In this document: positions 27,278 through 36,961 of the stretch, one piece after another | Layout of the letters: each line of letters opens with the position of its first letter | Numbering within the stretch: the stretch's first letter is position 1 | Source of the DNA: Methanoculleus caldifontis | Lineage (GTDB): Archaea; Halobacteriota; Methanomicrobia; Methanomicrobiales; Methanoculleaceae | Direction of reading: 5' to 3' | DNA: 64,000 bases | Assembly (NCBI RefSeq): GCF_032842345.1 | Contig: NZ_WBKO01000001.1 | Span: 372,001-436,000 of the forward strand | Position numbers and translations under genes: made by a program | The notes under the pieces: generated by a model | The model's database searches: none | What the model was told of the DNA's origin: nothing | The model's input: only the letters and a program-made list of their open reading frames with translations

Positions 27278-28477
27278 ATGCAGTGTGTCGTACTTGCAGC
27301 AGGAGAAGGGAAACGGATGCGCCCCCTGACCGCCCGGCGCCCGAAGGTGATGCTCCCCATAGCGAACCGCCCGATGATGGAACACCTGGTCCTCGCGGCC
27401 CGCGATGCCGGGATCACCGAGTTCATCTTCGTCGTCGGCTACTTCGAACGCGAGATCCGGAACCACTTCGGGGACGGGAGCACGCTCGGCGTGAAGATCG
27501 CCTACGTGACCCAGCGGCACCAGCTCGGCACCGCCGACGCCCTGCGTGCGACGGCGGGGATGGTCACCGACAGGTTCCTCCTCTTGAACGGCGATATGGT
27601 CTTAAAGACTGACGATATCCGGGAGTTCTGCACGAGGAACGCACCGTGCGTCGGGATCCACGGGACCGACCACCCGCAGGACTACGGCGTCGTGACGGTG
27701 GAGGAAGACCGGATCACCGGCCTCGAGGAGAAGTCGGAGCACCCCAAAAGCAACCTGATCAACGCGGGCGCCTACCTCTTCAACCCCGATATCTTCGACC
27801 TCATCACCAGGATCGGGATATCCGGCCGCGGAGAGTTCGAACTGACCGACGCCCTCGAGTCTTATATCAGAGAAGGGAAGCTCACCGCATACCCGCTGGA
27901 CTACTGGCTCGACGTCGGGCAGCCCTGGGACCTCCTCGACGCGAACGGAGCGCTCCTCGGTGCGATGCAGCACGAGCAGCACGGCACCGTCGAGAACGGG
28001 TGTACCCTTCCCGAGACGGTCAGCATCGGGAAAGGGACGGTGATCCGGGCCGGGACCTACATCGAGGGGGCCTGCGTCATCGGCGAGAACTGCGTCATCG
28101 GCCCCCACGCCTACATCCGTGGTTCGACCGCCATCGGTGATAACTGCCATATCGGGCACGCGACCGAGATCAAGAACTCCATCGTCATGCCGGGAACAAA
28201 GATCCCGCACTTCAACTACATCGGCGACAGCGTCATCGGGAGCGGGTGCAACTTCGGCGCCGGCACCAAGGTTGCGAACCTCCGGCACGACAACGGGGCG
28301 GTGAAGGTCTGCGGGAAGTCGACCGGCCGGAGGAAGTTCGGCGCCATCATCGGCGACGATGTCCTCTTCGGGATCAACTGCTCGGTCAACGTCGGGAGCC
28401 TCATCGGCAGCAACACCCGGGTAGCCCCCCACTCGCTCGTGGAAGGGTGCATCGAGGAAGGATCGATCATCAGGTGA
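27278..28477 (+). CDS. glmU: Bifunctional sugar-1-phosphate nucleotidylyltransferase/acetyltransferase (GlmU type)
   Basis: A 399-residue protein with an N-terminal nucleotidyltransferase (LAAGEGKRMRPLTARRPKVM, residues 6-25) and a C-terminal left-handed beta-helix of hexapeptide repeats. The segment IPHFNYIGDSVIGSG followed by GAGTKVANLRHDNG matches the acetyltransferase site of archaeal GlmU. It probably makes UDP-GlcNAc from glucosamine-1-phosphate. The start is ATG 27278, four bases after glmM. A paralogue follows immediately. Confidence 0.9.
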   Translation: MQCVVLAAGEGKRMRPLTARRPKVMLPIANRPMMEHLVLAARDAGITEFIFVVGYFEREIRNHFGDGSTLGVKIAYVTQRHQLGTADALRATAGMVTDRFLLLNGDMVLKTDDIREFCTRNAPCVGIHGTDHPQDYGVVTVEEDRITGLEEKSEHPKSNLINAGAYLFNPDIFDLITRIGISGRGEFELTDALESYIREGKLTAYPLDYWLDVGQPWDLLDANGALLGAMQHEQHGTVENGCTLPETVSIGKGTVIRAGTYIEGACVIGENCVIGPHAYIRGSTAIGDNCHIGHATEIKNSIVMPGTKIPHFNYIGDSVIGSGCNFGAGTKVANLRHDNGAVKVCGKSTGRRKFGAIIGDDVLFGINCSVNVGSLIGSNTRVAPHSLVEGCIEEGSIIR

Positions 28478-28485
28478 GGGAGAAG

Positions 28486-29637
28486 ATGCAGGCAGTCATT
28501 CTAGCAGCAGGAGAAGGGAGCCGCCTCCGGCCGCTGACCCGGAGCAAGCCCAAAGCCATGCTCCCGGTCGCGAACCGGCCGATCATCGAGTACGTCATCG
28601 ATGCCCTCCTCGAGAACGGGATCCGCGATATTGTGGTAGTCGTCGGCTACAGGAAGGAGGACGTCATCCGGCACCTCAACCGGCTCGACGCCCCGATCGA
28701 GGTCGTCGTGCAGGAACGGCAGCTCGGGACCGCCGACGCCCTCCGGGCGGCCGAGTCGGAGATCACGGAGGACTTCCTCGTCCTCCCCGGCGACAACTAC
28801 ATCAACGCGGAGTCGGTCGCCCGGATCAAACAGGAGCGTAACGCGATGCTCGTCGCCGAACACCCGAACCCCTCGAACTTCGGGGTCGTGGTGATCAGAA
28901 ACGGCCTCGTCCGCGAGATCATCGAGAAGCCCGAGGACGCCCCGACGTTCACCGTCTCGACCGGGGTCTACTCGTTTACGCCCGACGTCTTCTCCTTCCT
29001 CCGGACGACCGAGATCCCCGACGCCCTCGCTGCCATGATCGCGGCGGGCCGGCGGATCCGGGCGATCCCGGCGGACGACTGGCAGGACGCCATCTACTCC
29101 TGGGACCTCCTGAAACTGAACAGCCGGATGCTCAAAAGCGTCCGCCCGAAGATCGGCGGGCAGATCGATGCGTCCGTCATCCGGAGGGGGGTGGTCCGCA
29201 TCGGGACCGGAACGACGATCGGGCCGAACACCGTCATCTACGGCCCCGTCACGATCGGGGACAACTGCAACATCGGCCCGAACTGCGTCATCATGCCCGA
29301 CGTAAGCATCGGCGATAGGGTGGTGCTCGAACCCTTCACCTACACCGCCGACTCGCTCATCATGAACGACGTCAATATCGGGTCTCATTCACGTATCGTC
29401 TCGGCCGTCTTCGGCCAGGGGTGCATCCTCGCGGACCATACCACCACCTACCCGTCTGCGAGTTACATCGAGGTCGGAGGGCGGCCCCAGAAGGAGGAAT
29501 TCGGCGCAGTCCTCGGTGAAGGCGTCCGAGCGGGACCCTTCACAACATTTAAAAACTGTATAGCAGGTAACAGTGTCACCATCGAGGGGGGGAAGACGGT
29601 AGTCGGCCTCCTCGAGGATGGCACCCGGGTGATGTAG
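28486..29637 (+). CDS. Second bifunctional nucleotidylyltransferase with beta-helix domain
   Basis: A 383-residue paralogue of the preceding gene, 8 bases downstream. The N-terminal LAAGEGSRLRPLTRSKPKAM nucleotidyltransferase domain is intact. The C-terminal hexapeptide domain differs: it lacks the GAGT-NLRHD acetyltransferase segment and instead reads GCILADHTTTYPSASYIEVG and EEFGAVLGEGV. It may handle glucose-1-phosphate, galactosamine-1-phosphate or another sugar. The stop is directly followed by the glmS ATG. Confidence 0.86.
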   Translation: MQAVILAAGEGSRLRPLTRSKPKAMLPVANRPIIEYVIDALLENGIRDIVVVVGYRKEDVIRHLNRLDAPIEVVVQERQLGTADALRAAESEITEDFLVLPGDNYINAESVARIKQERNAMLVAEHPNPSNFGVVVIRNGLVREIIEKPEDAPTFTVSTGVYSFTPDVFSFLRTTEIPDALAAMIAAGRRIRAIPADDWQDAIYSWDLLKLNSRMLKSVRPKIGGQIDASVIRRGVVRIGTGTTIGPNTVIYGPVTIGDNCNIGPNCVIMPDVSIGDRVVLEPFTYTADSLIMNDVNIGSHSRIVSAVFGQGCILADHTTTYPSASYIEVGGRPQKEEFGAVLGEGVRAGPFTTFKNCIAGNSVTIEGGKTVVGLLEDGTRVM

Positions 29638-31377
29638 ATGTGTGGTATTGTCGGCTACATCGGAAGACGGGACGCAACGCCGGTCCTGATCCAGGGATTG
29701 AAACGGCTTGAGTACCGGGGCTACGATTCGTTCGGGATCGCAACGGTCGGGAGCGCGATCGAGGTATACAAGAAGATGGGGAGGATCTCGGACGGCGAGG
29801 CCGGGGCAGCCCATCTCCACGGGTGCACCGGGATCGGGCACACCCGGTGGGCAACGCATGGCGAGCCCAACGACGTCAACGCCCACCCCCACACGGACTG
29901 CACGGGGAAGATCGCCGTGGTCCACAACGGGGTCATCGAGAACTACAGCGAGCTCAAACGGCAGCTCCTGGCACGCGGCCACATCTTCCGGTCGGAGACC
30001 GACACCGAGGTGATCGCCCATCTCATCGAGGAGCATTACGACGGCGATCTCCTCGCGGCGGTCAACGCGATCCTCCCCGAACTCCATGGCTCGTATGCGG
30101 TCCTCGCGATCGCAGAGGACACCGAGCAGATCGTCGCCGCACGGAACGCGAGCCCCCTCGTCCTCGGGGTCGGGGATGCTGAGGTCTTCGCCGCCTCGGA
30201 CATGACGCCGCTCCTCGAGTACACCGAGCGCGTGATCTACCTCGAGGACGGCGACGTCGCCGATCTCACCCCCGACCGTTACACCGTCTACCACGACGGC
30301 CGGACCGTGGACCGCCCGGTGGAACTGATCAGCTGGTGCGTCGAGGATACCCGGAAGGGCGGGTTCGACCACTACATGTTAAAGGAGATCTTCGAGCAGC
30401 CCCAGTCCTTCTACGAGACCATCCGGGCCGGCATCGACGATCGTATCAGGCAGATGGTGTTGGAGGCCGAGGAGATCACCCTGGTTGCCTGCGGGACATC
30501 CTACCACACCGCCCTGATCTTCAAGTATCTCGCAGAAGCGCTCTGCAACATCCCCGTGCGGGTCGAACTCGGGTCGGAGTTCAAGTACTTCACCCCCCCT
30601 CTCCACGGCCTCGTGATCGCGGTCTCGCAGTCGGGTGAGACCGCGGACACGATCGCCGCCCTGAAGATGGCGAAAGCACGCAACTGCCCCACGCTCGCCA
30701 TCACCAACATGCAGGGGAGCACGGTCACCCGCGTCGCCGACCAGACCCTCCTGATGCGGGCGGGCCCGGAGATCGGCGTCGCCGCGACCAAGTCCTATAC
30801 GGCGCAGCTTGCGGCGCTGATGGAGATCGTCAACGTGCGGTGCGACGGGGCGTTCGACGACGTCCTCTCGCACGCCCATCTCGCCATCGGCGACGTCCTC
30901 CTCCATGAGATCAAAGAGGCGGTCGCCCTCTGCGCGGGTGCCGAGCACGTCTTCTTCGTCGGAAGGGGAGCGTTTTACCCGGTCTCCCTCGAGGGCGCCT
31001 TAAAGATGAAGGAGATCAGCTACGTCCACGCCGAAGGGTATGCGGCGGGCGAACTCAAGCACGGGCCGTTCGCCCTCCTCACCGCGGAGACGCCGGTGGT
31101 CGCCGTCTGCACCCCCGGCCCGACCTACGGCGTGATGGCCTCGAACATCAAGGAGATGAAGGCGAGGAAAGCCCCGGTCATCGCCCTCGGCGTCGTCGGG
31201 GATACGGAACTCGCCGAGATCACGGACATCTTCATCCCCATCCCGAACACACACCTTCTCGTGCAGGTGCTGACCGCGTCGGTCGTCCTCCAGCTGCTCG
31301 CGTACCACACCGCCTGTGCCCTGCAGTGCGACGTCGACAAACCCCGTAATCTGGCAAAGAGCGTGACTGTTGAATGA
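29638..31377 (+). CDS. glmS: Glutamine--fructose-6-phosphate aminotransferase (isomerizing)
   Basis: A 579-residue enzyme that makes glucosamine-6-phosphate from fructose-6-phosphate and glutamine. Cys2 after the initiator Met is the glutaminase nucleophile (MCGIVGYIG). RWATHG and the HNGVIENY segment complete the Ntn-type amidotransferase. Two SIS domains follow (CGTSYHTALI and SQSGETADT; VGRGAFYPVSLEGALKMKEIS), and the protein ends PRNLAKSVTVE as the family does. It lies between the GlmU pair and the hexapeptide acetyltransferase. Confidence 0.97.
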   Translation: MCGIVGYIGRRDATPVLIQGLKRLEYRGYDSFGIATVGSAIEVYKKMGRISDGEAGAAHLHGCTGIGHTRWATHGEPNDVNAHPHTDCTGKIAVVHNGVIENYSELKRQLLARGHIFRSETDTEVIAHLIEEHYDGDLLAAVNAILPELHGSYAVLAIAEDTEQIVAARNASPLVLGVGDAEVFAASDMTPLLEYTERVIYLEDGDVADLTPDRYTVYHDGRTVDRPVELISWCVEDTRKGGFDHYMLKEIFEQPQSFYETIRAGIDDRIRQMVLEAEEITLVACGTSYHTALIFKYLAEALCNIPVRVELGSEFKYFTPPLHGLVIAVSQSGETADTIAALKMAKARNCPTLAITNMQGSTVTRVADQTLLMRAGPEIGVAATKSYTAQLAALMEIVNVRCDGAFDDVLSHAHLAIGDVLLHEIKEAVALCAGAEHVFFVGRGAFYPVSLEGALKMKEISYVHAEGYAAGELKHGPFALLTAETPVVAVCTPGPTYGVMASNIKEMKARKAPVIALGVVGDTELAEITDIFIPIPNTHLLVQVLTASVVLQLLAYHTACALQCDVDKPRNLAKSVTVE

Positions 31378-31967
31378 TTGAGTATGGACGTAACGCCCTC
31401 GGCGAGGGGGCGACGATATTCGAGCCGGTGACCGTCGGGTTTCCCTCCCGCGACCGGATGGGAGAGAGCGACTACCAGGGCACCAGCATCGGGAGGAACG
31501 CGACTCTCCGGTCGGGCACCGTCATCTACTGCGACGTCGTGATCGGCGAGAACTTCCAGTCCGGCCACAACGTGCTGATCCGCGAAAAGACCGTCATCGG
31601 GAACCGCGTCGCGATCGGGACGGCGGCGGTGATCGAGGGCGACTGCACGATCGGCGACGACGTCCGGCTGCAGAGCATGGTCTACGTACCCACCGGCGCC
31701 CGGATCGGCAACCGGGTCTTTGTCGGCCCGAACGCCGTCCTGACGAACGATCGCTACCCGCCGGGGCCCCACGAGGGCCTCCGCGGCCCGGTGATCGGCG
31801 ATGATGCGGTCATCGGCGCGAACGCGACGATCCTCCCCGGCGTCGTCGTCGGGGAGGGGGCGTTCGTCGCGGCCGGAGCGGTCGTCACAAAGGACGTCCC
31901 GCCGAGGATGCTCGCGGTCGGCGCACCGGCACGGTTCCGGCCGCTTCCCCCGGAGGCGAAACGGTGA
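31374..31967 (+). CDS. Hexapeptide-repeat acetyltransferase (WbpD/sugar N-acetyltransferase type)
   Basis: A 197-residue left-handed beta-helix acyltransferase. Repeating hexapeptides such as GTVIYC, IGENFQ, IGDDVR and IGNRVF run through most of its length, and the C-terminal PRMLAVGAPARF is the usual end of sugar acetyltransferases. It overlaps glmS by 4 bases and the aminotransferase by 4 bases. The pair resembles WbpD and WbpE of UDP-2,3-diacetamido sugar synthesis, which supplies N-glycan sugars in some methanogens. Confidence 0.84.
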   Translation: MIEYGRNALGEGATIFEPVTVGFPSRDRMGESDYQGTSIGRNATLRSGTVIYCDVVIGENFQSGHNVLIREKTVIGNRVAIGTAAVIEGDCTIGDDVRLQSMVYVPTGARIGNRVFVGPNAVLTNDRYPPGPHEGLRGPVIGDDAVIGANATILPGVVVGEGAFVAAGAVVTKDVPPRMLAVGAPARFRPLPPEAKR

Positions 31968-33064
31968 AGCGGGAGATCCCGGTCGCCCGGCCGCTCGTCG
32001 GTGAGGAGGAGGTCGAGGCCGTCAGCCGCGTGCTCCGGTCGGGGATGCTCGCCCAGGGCTCGGTCGTCACGGAGTTCGAGTCACGATTCGCGGAGTACTG
32101 CGGCGCCGCCCACGCCGTCGGCGTCAACTCGGGGACGGCCGCCCTCCACGCGGCCCTCCTCGCCGCCGGGGTCGGGCCGGGGGACTCGGTGATCGTCCCG
32201 GCGTTCACGTTCTTCGCGACGGCTTCAAGCGTCTCGATGTGCGGTGCGACGCCGATCTTTGCCGACGTCGATTCCGCGACGTTCAATATCGACCCCGAAT
32301 CGGTCGCAGACCTCATCCGCGACGACACCCGGGCGGTCATCGGAGTCCACCTCTTCGGGCAGCCCTTCGACGTCGCCGCCGTCCGCGAGGTCTGCGACGA
32401 CCGCGACCTCGTCCTCATCGAGGACGCGGCCCAGGCGCACGGCGCGGAGTACGGCGGGAAACGGGCCGGGAGCCTTGCCGATCTCGCCTGCTTCTCGTTC
32501 TACCCCACGAAGAACATGACCACCGGCGAAGGGGGGATCGTCACGACCGATGACGACACCCTCGCGGAGAGGGTCCGGCTCCTGATCAATCACGGCCAGA
32601 GCCGGAAGTACCTGCACTCGGCCGTCGGCTACAACTACCGGATGACGAACATCGCCGCCGCCATCGGGCTCGTGCAGCTCGGCCGGGTGGAGGGGTTCAA
32701 CGAGCGCCGGATCCATAACGCCCGCTACCTCGACCGCCACCTTGCAGGGACGGGGCTCGTCACGCCCCATGTCTCGCCGGGCGTCCGGCACGTCTACCAC
32801 CAGTACGTGGTGAAGGTCCCCGCCGGCTACCCGCTCACGCGGGACGGGTTCATGAGCGCCCTCGCGGAACGGGGGATCGGCACCGCCGTCCACTATCCCA
32901 TCCCCGTCAACCGGCAGCCGGTCTATGAAAACGGCAAAAGCGCTTCCTGCCCGGTATCGGACGACCTCGCGGCCTCGGTCGTGAGCCTCCCCGTCCATCC
33001 TGCGGTGACCGACGAAGAACTCTCGTACATCTGCGACGCGGTCCGGGACCTCCGGGCCGCCTGA
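31964..33064 (+). CDS. DegT/DnrJ/EryC1 sugar aminotransferase (WbpE-like)
   Basis: A 366-residue PLP-dependent aminotransferase that aminates a nucleotide-linked keto-sugar. Conserved points include NSGTAALHAAL (phosphate binding), IEDAAQAHGA (the Asp that contacts the cofactor), and the PLP Lys183 in FYPTKNMTTGEGG. NYRMTNIAAAIGLVQL is also typical. GTG 31964 overlaps the acetyltransferase stop. The dehydrogenase needed to provide its keto-sugar substrate is not in the window. Confidence 0.92.
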   Translation: MKREIPVARPLVGEEEVEAVSRVLRSGMLAQGSVVTEFESRFAEYCGAAHAVGVNSGTAALHAALLAAGVGPGDSVIVPAFTFFATASSVSMCGATPIFADVDSATFNIDPESVADLIRDDTRAVIGVHLFGQPFDVAAVREVCDDRDLVLIEDAAQAHGAEYGGKRAGSLADLACFSFYPTKNMTTGEGGIVTTDDDTLAERVRLLINHGQSRKYLHSAVGYNYRMTNIAAAIGLVQLGRVEGFNERRIHNARYLDRHLAGTGLVTPHVSPGVRHVYHQYVVKVPAGYPLTRDGFMSALAERGIGTAVHYPIPVNRQPVYENGKSASCPVSDDLAASVVSLPVHPAVTDEELSYICDAVRDLRAA

Positions 33065-33074
33065 ACCGATAGCC

Positions 33075-34220
33075 ATGCGAATCCTGCTCGTCTCCACCCA
33101 GGACTACATCCACCACCCGATCCCCTCGAGGCACCACAACATCTTCGAGGAGCTCGCGAAGCGGCACGAGGTCCACGTCCCCCACTTCCACGTCAGCAGG
33201 GGCAAGGAGCGCGAGACCCTCCTTCACGTCCACGAGGCGACGCAATTCGCCGTCGAGAGTCCGTTCCTCCACTACACATTCAACGCGCCCTGCCACTACC
33301 GCGTCATCCGCGATATCATCCGCGACCACGATATCGATATCGTCGTCGGCGCCCACGTCCTCGCGGGGACGGCGATGGTCCGTGCGGCGAAGAAGGCCGG
33401 CGTCCCGGTGGTCTTCGACCTCAAGGACTGGTTCCCCGACTCCGCGGCCGCCTACTACAAGAACCCGGGGATTAAGTGGCTGCTCCGGGAGGGCGTCCTC
33501 GCCATCACCCGCTACAACCTCGACCACAGCGACGTCGTCACGACGGTCTCGCCGGGGCTCGTCGAGAAACTCAGGAGTTACGGCTACGAGGCGGAACTGA
33601 TCACGAACGGGGTCAACACCGATCTCTTCCACCCGATGGACGGCGGGACGATGCGGTCCGCCCTCGGGATCGCCCCCGACGCCTTCGTGCTCGGCTTTGC
33701 GGGAGCGGTCGAGCGGTGGTACGCCCTCGACGAGGTGATCCGGGCGTTCCCGGCGATCCGGAAGGAGCACCCGAACGCGGAACTCCTGATCGTGGGAGGC
33801 TCGCTCTTCACCGGCTACCTCGAAGAGCTCCGGGCCCTCGCGGCAGACCTCGGCGTCGGCCGCGAGGTGCACTTCACCGGGGCCGTTGACTACCGCGACC
33901 TCCCCGGCTACGTCGCCCCGATGGACCTCTGCCTCATCCCGCTCTCCCCCCCCCAGTGGGTCGATATCGCCCTGCCGAACAAGTACTTCGAGTATTCGGC
34001 CTGCGGGAAACCGATCCTCTCCACCCCCATCCCCGATATGCTCCGGATGAGCGGCGGCCGGATCGCCGTCTACCGGGACGCGCAGGAGTTCATGGAGAGG
34101 GTCGACGAGGCGGCCCTCGGTCCGGGGCGGGCACCTGCCGGGGTGGAGGAGCACAGCTGGAAGAAGAAGGCGGAAGCCTTCGAAACGATTTTTGCCCGGC
34201 TCACAGGAAAACTCCGTTAA
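33075..34220 (+). CDS. Glycosyltransferase family 4
   Basis: A 381-residue GT-B glycosyltransferase. The C-terminal donor domain shows GFAGAVERWYALDEVI, LLIVGGSLF, VHFTGAVDY and PNKYFEYSACGKPIL, where the Glu contacts the nucleotide sugar. The N-terminal half carries the acceptor domain. It follows the aminotransferase and precedes aglB, so it probably adds a sugar to a lipid-linked oligosaccharide for protein N-glycosylation. Confidence 0.88.
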   Translation: MRILLVSTQDYIHHPIPSRHHNIFEELAKRHEVHVPHFHVSRGKERETLLHVHEATQFAVESPFLHYTFNAPCHYRVIRDIIRDHDIDIVVGAHVLAGTAMVRAAKKAGVPVVFDLKDWFPDSAAAYYKNPGIKWLLREGVLAITRYNLDHSDVVTTVSPGLVEKLRSYGYEAELITNGVNTDLFHPMDGGTMRSALGIAPDAFVLGFAGAVERWYALDEVIRAFPAIRKEHPNAELLIVGGSLFTGYLEELRALAADLGVGREVHFTGAVDYRDLPGYVAPMDLCLIPLSPPQWVDIALPNKYFEYSACGKPILSTPIPDMLRMSGGRIAVYRDAQEFMERVDEAALGPGRAPAGVEEHSWKKKAEAFETIFARLTGKLR

Positions 34221-34302
34221 ACACTCCCCCGTTTTGCCTCCCCGGATACGCCAAGGTTATTAATGGTTCGAAGGGAAACAGATGCATAACAAGGAGGGTC
34301 CA

Positions 34303-36957
34303 ATGGCTCACGTGGATCTCGAAAAGTACCGACCATACCTCATCATTGGTTTTATCGTCCTCTTCACCGTGCTCGCGTTCTGGACGCGGGGTCTCCCGGC
34401 GGAGGGACTGGTGACCGCCGACGGCGTCAATCTCCTGGGCAACGACCCCTGGTATAACCTCCGTCAGGTCGAGCAGACCGTCGCGAACTTCCCCGGCTAC
34501 GCCTGGTTCGATCCGATGACGCTCTACCCGAGCGGCGACGTCGTCTACTGGGGGCCGCTCTTCATCCAGATCATGGCGGCGCTCTGCGTCATCGTCGGCG
34601 CGACGACGCGGCCGGAGATCATGGTGGTGGCATCGTGGGTCCCGCCGCTGATGGCCGCGGCGATGGTACCGGTCACCTACCTGCTCGCGAGAAAGATCGC
34701 CGACTGGAAGACCGGGATCCTCGCTGCCGGCCTGATCGCCGTTGTCAGCGGGAACTACGCCTACCGCTCCCTCTTCGGGTTCGTCGACCACCACATCGCG
34801 GAGACGCTCTTCTCGACGATCTTCGCCCTCGCCTACGTCGTCGCGCTGCTGGCCACCCGCGACCGTCCGTTCTCCCTCGCGGACCGGAGCAGCCTCACGG
34901 TCGAGAACCTGAAGGCCCCGGTGCTCGCCTCGGCGCTCGCGGGCGTCGGGTACCTCCTCGGCTTCTTCAACATGCCGACGATGATCCTCTTCGCGCTGAT
35001 CGTGGCGGGGTTCACCCTGGTCCAGTTCTTCATCGACTTCTTCCAGGACCAGAGAAGCGACTACCTGGTCCTCGTAAACGCCGTCACCTTCGGCGTCGTG
35101 ATCCTCGGGACCGTGGCGTTCGGCTTCCCGCACCCCGGCATCGACCTCTCCCGCTACACGGTCGGGCACGTCATCGCCTCCGCCGCCCTCATCGCAGGGA
35201 CGCTCGCGCTTTACGGCCTTGCGACCTACCTCCGCGGGCGCCCGAAGTACTACTTCCCGGCCGCGCTCGCAGGGGTTGGGCTCGCCGCCGTCGTGGTGCT
35301 CTTCGTGGCCCTGCCGGAGATCTATGCCCTCCTGGTCTCGAGCCTCTTCGCCTTCTTCGGCGAGCAGCCGATCACCACGACCGTCCAGGAGGCCCGGGCC
35401 TGGTCGTTTGATTCGGCATGGATGACGTTCCACTGGGGTCTCCTTCTTGCAGCCGGCGGGATCGCCGCCCTGCTCTGGTGGAGCCGCGAGAAGGCGAACC
35501 CCGCTCACATCTTCGTCGTTGTCTGGTCGCTGGTCATCCTCGCCTCGACGATGGCGCACGTCCGCTACGAGTACTACCTCGCCGCAAACATCGCCCTGCT
35601 CGCCGCGGTCTTTGCAGGAGCGGTCCTGAACGTGACCTGGAAAGAGGTTACGCGCCTCTTCGGGTCCGTCAGTTCTGCCGCCGCCTCAAACCCCGGAACC
35701 ACGGAGAAGCAGGAAGAGCCGGCAAAGAAGGGGAAGAAGGGAGGAAAGGCTCCCGAGGCTAAAAAGCCGAAGGCCTCCGCGAAAGGCCAGCCGGACTACC
35801 TGAAGGTCGGGGCCTTCGCGGCGGTCGTCGCCATGACGCTCCTCTTCGCGGTGAGCTCCCTCCAGGCGAACATCGCTCTCGGCTCCAACTCCCGCTACGG
35901 CGGGATCGACTCGCAGTGGACTGAAGCGCTCGAGTGGATGGGTGCAAACACCCCCGACCCCGGCGTCGACTACCTGGCCATCCTCGACCAGAAGACCTTC
36001 ACCTACCCCGAGACCTCTTACGGTGTCATGTCCTGGTGGGACTACGGCCACTGGATCACCTTCCTCTCGAAGCGGATCCCGAACAACAACCCCTTCCAGC
36101 ACGGGGTCGCCGGCCCGAACGGGTCCGCGGTCTACTTCGTCTCGACCGATGAGGCGGCCGCGAACCGGGTCCTCGACAACATCGGCACCCGTTACATCGT
36201 CACCGACATCCAGCTCGCCACCGGGAAGTTCCACGCCCCGGCGACCTGGGCCGACCCCGCCGTCGGGAACACCCGGTTCGAACCCCGGTTCTTCGTCCCC
36301 GCGAGCGCGGGCTCGACGAGCCACCAGGTGATCCCGTTCTATAACCGGGAGTTCTACCTGACGATGATCTCCCGCCTCCACAACTTCGACGGGTCCATGA
36401 CCGACCCGACGGTGCCGGTGATCTACGCCGAGTACCGCGACGCAAGCACCGCAAACACCTCGCTCCCCGTCATCACGCGCACCGAGCAGGTGAACGCCAC
36501 CGAGGGCGCCGCCGCGGTCGAGGCCTACAACAGGAACGCACCTCCCGGTTCCCACGCCGTGCTCTTAAACCTCTACTACCAGTACCGCGGCGACTCGATC
36601 CTCCAGCCGGTCGAGCGGGTGCCGGCGCTCCAGCACTACCGGCTCGTCCACGAGACGCCCCAGAACATCTACGGCAACGTCGGCGCGAATGGTCCCGACC
36701 TGAAGGCGGTCAAGATATTCGAGTACGTCCCGGGCGCCGTGATCAAGGGCGACGGCATCATCGAGGTGCCGGTCACGACGAACACCGGCCGGACGTTCAC
36801 CTACCGGCAGGAGAGCGTGAACGGCACCTTCGTCGTCCCCTACGCGACCGACGGCGCCGGTGAGGTGAAGACGACGGGATCGTACCGGATCGCGGGCACG
36901 GGCCAGACGTTCGACGTCTCCGAAGAGGATATCCTGCAGGGACGCACCATCAACTAG
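34303..36957 (+). CDS. aglB: Dolichyl-phosphooligosaccharide-protein glycotransferase AglB (STT3)
   Basis: An 884-residue membrane enzyme that moves a lipid-linked glycan to Asn in secreted proteins. The N-terminal half has 12 or 13 predicted helices with the first-loop acidic motif GNDPWYNLRQVE. The WWDYG catalytic-site motif is at about residues 578-582 at the start of the extracellular domain. A Lys-rich segment (about 467-496) interrupts the last two helices. ATG 34303 has AAGGAGG just upstream and is preferred over the earlier ATG at 34282. Confidence 0.95.
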   Translation: MAHVDLEKYRPYLIIGFIVLFTVLAFWTRGLPAEGLVTADGVNLLGNDPWYNLRQVEQTVANFPGYAWFDPMTLYPSGDVVYWGPLFIQIMAALCVIVGATTRPEIMVVASWVPPLMAAAMVPVTYLLARKIADWKTGILAAGLIAVVSGNYAYRSLFGFVDHHIAETLFSTIFALAYVVALLATRDRPFSLADRSSLTVENLKAPVLASALAGVGYLLGFFNMPTMILFALIVAGFTLVQFFIDFFQDQRSDYLVLVNAVTFGVVILGTVAFGFPHPGIDLSRYTVGHVIASAALIAGTLALYGLATYLRGRPKYYFPAALAGVGLAAVVVLFVALPEIYALLVSSLFAFFGEQPITTTVQEARAWSFDSAWMTFHWGLLLAAGGIAALLWWSREKANPAHIFVVVWSLVILASTMAHVRYEYYLAANIALLAAVFAGAVLNVTWKEVTRLFGSVSSAAASNPGTTEKQEEPAKKGKKGGKAPEAKKPKASAKGQPDYLKVGAFAAVVAMTLLFAVSSLQANIALGSNSRYGGIDSQWTEALEWMGANTPDPGVDYLAILDQKTFTYPETSYGVMSWWDYGHWITFLSKRIPNNNPFQHGVAGPNGSAVYFVSTDEAAANRVLDNIGTRYIVTDIQLATGKFHAPATWADPAVGNTRFEPRFFVPASAGSTSHQVIPFYNREFYLTMISRLHNFDGSMTDPTVPVIYAEYRDASTANTSLPVITRTEQVNATEGAAAVEAYNRNAPPGSHAVLLNLYYQYRGDSILQPVERVPALQHYRLVHETPQNIYGNVGANGPDLKAVKIFEYVPGAVIKGDGIIEVPVTTNTGRTFTYRQESVNGTFVVPYATDGAGEVKTTGSYRIAGTGQTFDVSEEDILQGRTIN

Positions 36958-36961
36958 AAGG

